This document shows positions 58,450 through 64,000 of a stretch of 64,000 nt of DNA, one piece after another. Every line of letters starts with the position of its first letter. Positions within the stretch are counted from its first letter, which is position 1. The notes under the pieces are model-generated. The model ran no database searches. It was given only the letters and a program-made list of their open reading frames with translations, and was not told the DNA's origin. Made by a program: the position numbers and the translations under genes. This DNA comes from Patescibacteria group bacterium (GTDB taxonomy: Bacteria; Patescibacteria; Paceibacteria; UBA6257; 2-01-FULL-56-20): positions 124,001 through 188,000 of the forward strand of contig JAGXBC010000001.1 of assembly GCA_018971305.1 (NCBI GenBank). The letters are read 5' to 3'.

Positions 58450-61098
58450 CTAATTGAATACCAAAGAGTCAAGGCGGAAATTTACCTTTACCTTGCTGCC
58501 ATCTTTCAGTTCCCCGCGGATAATCTTGTCTGCCAATTTATCCAAAATAACCTTCTGCATTAAGCGCTTAAGGGGGCGCGCTCCATATTCAGCGCTAAAA
58601 CCTTCTTTAATAAGATATTCGCGGGCAGTTTCGTTCACATCAATTTTAATTTTATGGGCATCAAGACGCTTCTGGATCATATCAATCTGGATATCAACTA
58701 TTTTGCCCAAGTCCTCTTTATTTAGGGGGTTGAAAATCACGATCTCATCTATCCGGTTCAAAAATTCCGGCCGGAAGCTCTCCCGCAGTGATTCCATAAC
58801 TTTTTCTTTATAGCCGCCATCCTCGCTATCGCGGCTTATTTCATTATTTGCTGCGCTGAATCCGAAACGAGACATACCCTTCAAATATTGGCTGCCGACA
58901 TTTGAGGTCATAATGATTATGGCGTTCTTGAAGTTGACAACCTTGCCTTTGCCGTCGGTGATGCGCCCGTTATCTAAGATCTGTAGTAACAAATTGAAGA
59001 CCTCCGGGTGGGCTTTTTCTATTTCATCAAAAAGTATCAAGCTGTATGGCCTGTGGCGCACTACTTCCGTAAGCTGCCCGCCTTCGTCATAACCGACATA
59101 ACCCGGTGGCGCTCCAATCAAGCGGCTGGTGGCATGTCTCTCCATATATTCGGACATATCTATGCGCACAAGAGCTTTTTCATCGTTGAACATAAACTCG
59201 GCCAGTGCCTTAGCGAGCTCTGTCTTACCGACCCCGGTAGGACCAAGAAACATGAATGAACCCAATGGACGATTCTCGTCAGAAAGGCCGGCTCGAGCCC
59301 GGCGTAAAGCGTTAGCCACGGCTTTTATGCCGTCCCCTTGGCCGACAACTCGGTTATCCAATACATCTTCTATCCTCACGAGCTTGTCGCTTTCTGATTC
59401 CAGCATGCGCCGAAGAGGAATACCGGTCCAAACGGAAACCACGGCGGCGACATCCTCTTTATCCACCGATTCCTTAAGGAACGATTCGTCGGTTGATTTT
59501 TTACCCTTCTTGGCGCGAATAGCGCTGAAGTGTTTCTTTTCAAAAGCGGTGAAGTCTTTTTCGGATTGCGGCAGTTCTCCGTACATTATCTGCGCCGTAC
59601 GCTCAAGGTTCCCTTCGCGCTCCGCAATTTCGGCTTCACGCTTAAGATTGTCAACTTTTTGGCGGAGCTGATGCAGTGTTTCAAACTTGATTTTCTCGGA
59701 ATGCCAACGCGCGGAAAGCTCGTCATTTGTTTCTTTAAGACCTTTAAGGCCTTTATCAATTTCCTTAAGACGCCCGCTGTTGTTTTTTTCTCCCTCTTTA
59801 CTAAGGGCTTGGCGTTCTACTTCCAAGCGCGTGATATCGCGGCGGATGCCGTCTATCTCTTTCGGCAAGCTTTCCGTCTCCAACCTGCGGGCAGCAGCCG
59901 CTTCGTCTATCAAATCAACCGCTTTGTCCGGCAAAAATCTATCTGTAATATAGCGGGATGACAGATTTACCGCCTCAATTATAGCTTCATCCGATATCCG
60001 CAAACCGTGATGAATTTCGTATTTTTCCTTTAGGCCTCGCAAAATGGCGATGGAATCTTCAATAGACGGCTCTTCAACTATAATCGGCTGAAACCTGCGC
60101 TCCAGTGCCGGATCTTTTTCTATATAGCGCTGATATTCGCGGATAGTCGTAGCTCCGATTGTGTGAAGCTCGCCGCGCGCCAAAGCCGGCTTTAAAAGAT
60201 TAGAGGCATCTACCGCGCCTTCAGCGGCTCCCGCACCAACGATCGTGTGGATCTCGTCTATAAAAAGAATTATCTGTCCCGAAGCGTTTTTTATTTCATT
60301 AACGAAAGCCTTAAGGCGGTCTTCAAATTCTCCGCGGAATTTAGTACCGGCGATGAGCGACCCCAGATCTAACATCAAAATTTTCTTATCTTTAAGCGGC
60401 TCCGGTACGTCGCCGGAGACTATTCTTTGAGCAAGCCCCTCAACAATGGCGGTCTTCCCGACTCCGGGTTCTCCGATAAGCGCCGGGTTGTTCTTCGTGC
60501 GGCGAGAGAGAACCTGCATCACGCGTCGTAACTCTTCTTCGCGGCCGATGACCGGATCAAGTTTTCCGGCCTTAGCTTTTTCGGTTATATCTATAGAATA
60601 TTTTTCCAGAACCTGGAACTTGCTCTCTGGAGTTTCGTCGGTAATCCGCACGGAGCCCCTAAGCTGGGCCAATGTCCGCCAAACAGCTTCGCGGCGAACG
60701 GCAAACTGGTCTAAAACATTTTTTGCCGCCGAGGGAACCTCTAGAATGGCAAGAAGCATATGCTCGCAGGAAACAAATTCGTCTTTCTGTTGAGCGGCAA
60801 CTTTTGCAGCCTGATCCAAAACCTTCATTAACTCCTGGGAAAGATAAAGCTGGCCTACCGTAGAATTGGCCACAAGCCGCGGCAAGCGGCTCAGTTCCAA
60901 ATCAACGTTTTCTGCCAATTTTTCTACATTTATTCCTATCCTATTCAGGACAGGAATAATTAGAGACGATGGGTCTTCTAATAGTGACGCCAAAAGGTGA
61001 AGCGCCTTAAGCTCCCCATGACTTTTCTTGGCCGCAAGTTCCTGGGCGTTCTGCAAGGCTTCCTGGGCTTTGATTGTGAAACGATGGAAGTTGGGCAT
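58450..61098 (-). CDS. clpB: Chaperone ClpB (AAA+ disaggregase)
   Basis: 882 aa. Clp_N repeats (about 1-145, FTIKAQEALQNAQELA...HGELKALHLLASLL), AAA-1 with GEPGVGKTAIVEGLA (about 205) and FIDEIHTIVGAGA, a long coiled-coil middle domain (about 400-520, typical of ClpB rather than ClpA), AAA-2 with GPTGVGKTELAKALAEF (about 605) and LFDEIEKAHPEVFN, then the D2 C-terminal domain. Works with DnaK to dissolve protein aggregates after heat. The promoter region has a strong sigma-70 promoter covered by an inverted repeat, see 61172-61221. Confidence 0.95.
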   Translation of the reverse strand: MPNFHRFTIKAQEALQNAQELAAKKSHGELKALHLLASLLEDPSSLIIPVLNRIGINVEKLAENVDLELSRLPRLVANSTVGQLYLSQELMKVLDQAAKVAAQQKDEFVSCEHMLLAILEVPSAAKNVLDQFAVRREAVWRTLAQLRGSVRITDETPESKFQVLEKYSIDITEKAKAGKLDPVIGREEELRRVMQVLSRRTKNNPALIGEPGVGKTAIVEGLAQRIVSGDVPEPLKDKKILMLDLGSLIAGTKFRGEFEDRLKAFVNEIKNASGQIILFIDEIHTIVGAGAAEGAVDASNLLKPALARGELHTIGATTIREYQRYIEKDPALERRFQPIIVEEPSIEDSIAILRGLKEKYEIHHGLRISDEAIIEAVNLSSRYITDRFLPDKAVDLIDEAAAARRLETESLPKEIDGIRRDITRLEVERQALSKEGEKNNSGRLKEIDKGLKGLKETNDELSARWHSEKIKFETLHQLRQKVDNLKREAEIAEREGNLERTAQIMYGELPQSEKDFTAFEKKHFSAIRAKKGKKSTDESFLKESVDKEDVAAVVSVWTGIPLRRMLESESDKLVRIEDVLDNRVVGQGDGIKAVANALRRARAGLSDENRPLGSFMFLGPTGVGKTELAKALAEFMFNDEKALVRIDMSEYMERHATSRLIGAPPGYVGYDEGGQLTEVVRHRPYSLILFDEIEKAHPEVFNLLLQILDNGRITDGKGKVVNFKNAIIIMTSNVGSQYLKGMSRFGFSAANNEISRDSEDGGYKEKVMESLRESFRPEFLNRIDEIVIFNPLNKEDLGKIVDIQIDMIQKRLDAHKIKIDVNETAREYLIKEGFSAEYGARPLKRLMQKVILDKLADKIIRGELKDGSKVKVNFRLDSLVFN

Positions 61099-61111
61099 TG
61101 ATAAAAATTTT

Positions 61112-61152
61112 CAATTTCCAATTAATCAATTTTAAAAAGTTTGGAAATTGGA
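61112..61152 (-). promoter_or_regulatory. A/U-rich hairpin in the clpB leader
   Basis: Minus strand CAATTTCCAA and TTGGAAATTG pair over a loop of about 19 nt, 14-50 nt before the ATG. An A/U-rich leader hairpin in a heat-shock gene could act as an RNA thermometer, though no Shine-Dalgarno sequence is visible inside it. Confidence 0.35.
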
Positions 61153-61171
61153 ACTTAATTATATTATAGCA

Positions 61172-61221
61172 ATTCTAGCGCAAAACTATCCCATTGTCAA
61201 TCTAGGTGTTAGATTGCCAAT
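61172..61221 (-). promoter_or_regulatory. clpB promoter with overlapping inverted-repeat operator
   Basis: Minus strand TTGACA (61195-61200), 17-base spacer, TAGAAT (61172-61177): a near-consensus housekeeping promoter. The -35 is part of the inverted repeat ATTGGCAATCTA-N5-TAGATTGACAAT (61193-61221, one mismatch). It is neither CIRCE nor HAIR. A repressor bound here would block the promoter. Confidence 0.65.
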
Positions 61222-61254
61222 GACACGCCGTCTTCCCTACTCTACGGATATAAT

Positions 61255-62568
61255 CTATTGCACCGGCCGCTTCTCAAGTTTCACCGACAATACCATTTCC
61301 TTTCCATTACGATTTATTTTGATGGTTATCGCATCGCCGACAGAAAACTGAGAAATGACGGCGCCAAGAGAATGGTCGCTGTCAATCTTCTGGTTATTAA
61401 CCTGCAATATTATATCCTCGGCTTCAATGCCGGCTTTGTCTGCCGGAGAACCGATAATAACTCCCGGACCGTCGCTTGAACCGCGGACCAGGGCACCATA
61501 ATCAACGGCTAATTTCTGTGCTTTCGCTATGTCGGGGGTAACGACAATATACCTTACGCCCAAATATGGCACAGAAATTTCTCCGCTCACTTTCACGGAA
61601 CTTATATCCCGCTTCGCTCTGTTTATCGGAATAGCGAAACCGATGCTCTGAGCTCCCTGAGCTATGGCGGTATTTATGCCGATAACTTGTCCGCTCAAAT
61701 TCAAAAGCGGTCCGCCGGAATTTCCCGGATTGATAGCGGCATCGGTCTGGATAACATTATCAATAGTTTCAGACCCCAAATCAGGACCGGAAGCCGTAAC
61801 AGTACGCGCAAGGCCGGATATCACGCCAACGGAAACGGTGTTTCGGAATTCTCCGAGGGCGTTGCCGATAGCGATGGAAGTCTGGCCCAATTCAACCGCG
61901 TCGGAATCTCCGAGTTCAACGGTCGGCAAGCCATGCGCATCTATCTTGAGAACCGCCAAATCCTGGCTCGGGTCAACAGCCGAAATCTTCGCATTATATT
62001 TTTTCCCGTCATTCGTGAAAACCGTGTAAGATGCGGTCTTATCACCGGCAACATGCTTATTAGTCAGGATCAGGCCGTCGGAAGAAATGATAAATCCAGA
62101 ACCTCCTCCGACTTCCTGGAGTTGAGTCTTGCCCGTATCGCAAGGCACGCTGAACTGAGGGAGATCGTTTCCAAAAAACTGCTGGAATTCCGGCGGCAGA
62201 TTGCCGAAAGAATTTTGCGGACAATTTTCTATTATCGGGACATTCTTGGAAATTGTAATGGAGACCACAGCCGGGGACGCTTTCTTAACAGCATCCACGA
62301 CAGCTTTTTCGTAGTCAACGACCGGCTTATAGGGCGACACACTGTTGTTGTCCGTAGGCGGAACAGTGCCGGTAGCGTTACCTCCTCCGAACATCTGGGT
62401 GCTTGTGGATATTCCGCCCAAGAAGGGAGAAATAAGATTATTGAAAAAATCGTTAAAAAAATTGGCTTTGGCCGGCTGGGCATTGATAAATCCGCCGAAA
62501 AATAAGCCCGTGGCCAGCCCTAATGCCAAAAAACCGAGAAATTTTTTATTTTCCTTGAAAATTCCCAT
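61255..62568 (-). CDS. htrA: HtrA/DegP-like serine protease with PDZ domain
   Basis: 437 aa from the ATG at 62568 (a TTG at 62574 is in frame). N-terminal membrane helix (about 12-32). Trypsin-like domain with the triad (numbered from the TTG) His174 in TNKHVAG, Asp205 in SQDLAVL and Ser286 in GNSGGPL. One PDZ domain at the C-terminus (GVIIGSPADKAGIEAEDIILQVNNQKI). Two cysteines near 118 and 145 may form a disulfide. It degrades misfolded exported proteins. It is upstream of clpB on the same strand. Confidence 0.94.
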   Translation of the reverse strand: MGIFKENKKFLGFLALGLATGLFFGGFINAQPAKANFFNDFFNNLISPFLGGISTSTQMFGGGNATGTVPPTDNNSVSPYKPVVDYEKAVVDAVKKASPAVVSITISKNVPIIENCPQNSFGNLPPEFQQFFGNDLPQFSVPCDTGKTQLQEVGGGSGFIISSDGLILTNKHVAGDKTASYTVFTNDGKKYNAKISAVDPSQDLAVLKIDAHGLPTVELGDSDAVELGQTSIAIGNALGEFRNTVSVGVISGLARTVTASGPDLGSETIDNVIQTDAAINPGNSGGPLLNLSGQVIGINTAIAQGAQSIGFAIPINRAKRDISSVKVSGEISVPYLGVRYIVVTPDIAKAQKLAVDYGALVRGSSDGPGVIIGSPADKAGIEAEDIILQVNNQKIDSDHSLGAVISQFSVGDAITIKINRNGKEMVLSVKLEKRPVQ

Positions 62569-62697
62569 CTTCAATAATTTATTACGTTAATAAAATTAAA
62601 AAAGTTACATTCTTTATTATACTCGGCAACAAAGATGAAATAAACAATATTTTCCCGCTTATTCCCCGGGAACGAACCGATCTCTTGGACTAAGCGA

Positions 62698-63867
62698 TTA
62701 TAAACAATTTTTAATAACAGTTAGCGCATTATCAACCTCTACCTTCGTCGTCGGCCCGCCTAAACTGAAGCGGATACTCTGCCTCGCGCGTTCCTTTGGA
62801 TATCCAAGAGCTTCAATCACATAAGAACTATCCACTGCACGGCTGCGGCAGGCGGAACCGGCGGAAACCGCGAGGCCGGCCAAATCAAATTCAGCAAGCA
62901 AGTCCTCGGCTTTGCGACCCGGGAAATAAACATTAATAATATTCGGCAATTTATCGGCAGAATTTTCCGGACCGTTGATTTCCGCCTGCGAACAAATTTT
63001 CTTGAGCTCATCCCAAAAATAATCGCGTAGTTCTAAGATTCTCTTACTTTCTAATTCCCGCCTGCCGACAGGCAGGCGCGCGCCTACGCCTATGAGCTCC
63101 ACTGCTTTAGAAAAACCGACGATTGCCGGCACGTTCTCCGTGCCGCTACGCCAGCCAAATTCCTGCCCGCCGCCGGTCAGAATCGGAGCGAGGACAGAAC
63201 CGTTTCTTATGTATAGTGCACCAACTCCTTTTGGTCCGTAAATCTTATGCGCGGATAGAGTCATCAAGTCAATTCCAAGTTTTTCGACGCCGCAATCCAA
63301 AAACTGCAGCGCCTGCGCCGCGTCCGTATGAAGTAACGGATAAAACTTATCGTTCCTGAAATCCGAAACGGTCCTAGACAATCGTTCAATATTGTTAACG
63401 GCACCAATCTCGTTGTTCGCGTACATAATCGAAACCAAAGCCGTCCGCTCGTTTAGCTCTCTCGCCAAATCAGCCGGGTCAACAATTCCTCTTTTATCTA
63501 CCGGCAAACGAACGACTTCAGCTCCGTCTTTTTCTAAATCCTGAGCCGTCTCCAAAACGGATTCGTGCTCTATACAAGAAATGATGATCTTGGGATTTTT
63601 TATATTGTTTCTAACAACCCTTATCGCACCGCGCAAAGCCAAATTATTTGCCTCCGTAGCGGAACCGGTGAAAATAATCTCTCTAAACTCGGCGCCGATT
63701 GCTTTGGCGATAGTCTCCCGCGAGGCATCAACGGCAGACAATGCCTCCTGCCCAAAAGAATGCAATGACCCGGGATTGCCGAATATATCCCTAAAATACG
63801 GCTGCATCGCCTCAAGCACGCGCGGATCCACGGGCGTAGAGGCGGCGTAATCAAAATAAAGTCGCAT
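62698..63867 (-). CDS. Cysteine desulfurase (NifS/IscS type)
   Basis: 389 aa from the ATG at 63867, supported by AAGGA just upstream; the TTG at 63885 is less likely. YFDYAASTPVD at the start, GSATEANNLALRG, the PLP lysine in TLSAHKIYGPKGVGALYI (about 205), and the active-site cysteine loop AGLAVSAGSACRSRAVD (about 330). It releases sulfur from cysteine for Fe-S clusters or tRNA thiolation. The start overlaps the end of the exonuclease-like gene upstream by 17 bases. A REP-like palindrome lies in the coding sequence near 63060. Confidence 0.94.
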   Translation of the reverse strand: MRLYFDYAASTPVDPRVLEAMQPYFRDIFGNPGSLHSFGQEALSAVDASRETIAKAIGAEFREIIFTGSATEANNLALRGAIRVVRNNIKNPKIIISCIEHESVLETAQDLEKDGAEVVRLPVDKRGIVDPADLARELNERTALVSIMYANNEIGAVNNIERLSRTVSDFRNDKFYPLLHTDAAQALQFLDCGVEKLGIDLMTLSAHKIYGPKGVGALYIRNGSVLAPILTGGGQEFGWRSGTENVPAIVGFSKAVELIGVGARLPVGRRELESKRILELRDYFWDELKKICSQAEINGPENSADKLPNIINVYFPGRKAEDLLAEFDLAGLAVSAGSACRSRAVDSSYVIEALGYPKERARQSIRFSLGGPTTKVEVDNALTVIKNCL

Positions 63868-64000
63868 ATTCCTTAGAGAATTCAACTTTAATCACCTTCC
63901 CGGTCTTCTTGTCGGGAATCATAAAAAATCTCTGCTTGATGTATAGATCATAAAGCTTTTTCGTAAGTTCAACATCTTTAAGACAATAGGATTTAAGTTC
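63851..64000 (-). CDS. C-terminal end of a DEDDy-type 3'-5' exonuclease-like protein (runs off the right edge)
   Basis: 49 codons are visible, ending with TGA at 63851-63853. The peptide starts ELKSYCLKDVELTKKLYDLY, where YC-x-x-DVELT fits motif III (Y-x3-D) of DEDDy exonucleases such as the RNase-H-like YprB-type proteins, and ends VIKVEFSKEYATLF. Too short to name a family; the overlap with the cysteine desulfurase gene suggests co-transcription. Confidence 0.5.
   Translation of the reverse strand, partial: ELKSYCLKDVELTKKLYDLYIKQRFFMIPDKKTGKVIKVEFSKEYATLF

Noticed and set aside
61100..61255. CIRCE (HrcA) or HAIR (HspR) element before clpB
   Set aside because: The inverted repeat present has arms ATTGGCAATCTA/TAGATTGACAAT, matching neither consensus.
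61687..62505. 272-codon plus-strand open frame
   Set aside because: Antisense to htrA, whose catalytic triad and PDZ domain are intact.

Overview
The window looks like a chromosomal segment of a Candidate Phyla Radiation (Patescibacteria, probably Parcubacteria-like) bacterium. This is inferred from gene content: a compact gram-positive-like type IV pilus/competence locus, many secreted proteins of unknown function, large serine recombinases, weak or absent Shine-Dalgarno sequences and several promoters placed so close to the start codon that the mRNA would be leaderless. No rRNA or other lineage marker is present, so the placement is an inference.

Layout. (1) 0-18.3 kb, minus strand: the N-terminal end of an NAD-dependent DNA ligase, a group of secreted or surface proteins (0.1-7 kb), then a full type IV pilus locus reading pilM-pilN-pilO-(pilP-like)-pilB-pilT-pilC-pilin-pilin-pilD-minor pilins. 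(2) 18.3-22.4 kb, plus strand: comF, a membrane protein, tRNA-Arg, and a compact three-gene module: a membrane-anchored protein, a CD-NTase with a C-terminal AGS-C-like sensor domain, and a second distinct nucleotidyltransferase. (3) 22.4-30 kb, minus strand: a large serine recombinase and an eight-gene tightly overlapping restriction-modification operon (GHKL/MORC-like ATPase, C5-methyltransferase, Vsr, nuclease-like and HEPN-like proteins). (4) 30-36.8 kb: a visibly GC-richer island with phage-type TerS, TerL and a ParB-methyltransferase, but no recognisable head or tail genes. (5) 37-39.8 kb: a second serine recombinase bounded by a perfect 99-bp inverted repeat, next to a two-gene cassette bounded by a 70-bp inverted repeat and mixed with recombinase gene fragments. 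(6) 39.9-49.1 kb: secreted proteins, comEC with an overlapping secreted HNH nuclease gene, tRNA-Gly, and an ECF sigma factor/membrane protein/secreted protein operon. (7) 49.2-64 kb, minus strand: HU, O-antigen-ligase-like protein with TPRs, a large secreted peptidoglycan-binding/S-layer-like protein, sugar nucleotidyltransferase, ClpB, HtrA, cysteine desulfurase and the end of a DEDDy-type exonuclease.

How it fits together: pilus, ComF, ComEC and a secreted HNH nuclease are consistent with DNA uptake. The 19.5-39.8 kb interval is an accessory region of defence and mobile modules between two serine recombinases. The most unusual items are the double-NTase module, the MORC-like restriction operon, the recombinase-centred inverted-repeat mosaic, a motif AAAGGTCG(A/G) repeated upstream of pilin, HU and surface-protein genes, and an inverted repeat placed over a near-consensus promoter of clpB. 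All functional calls come from reading motifs by eye; no database search was run.
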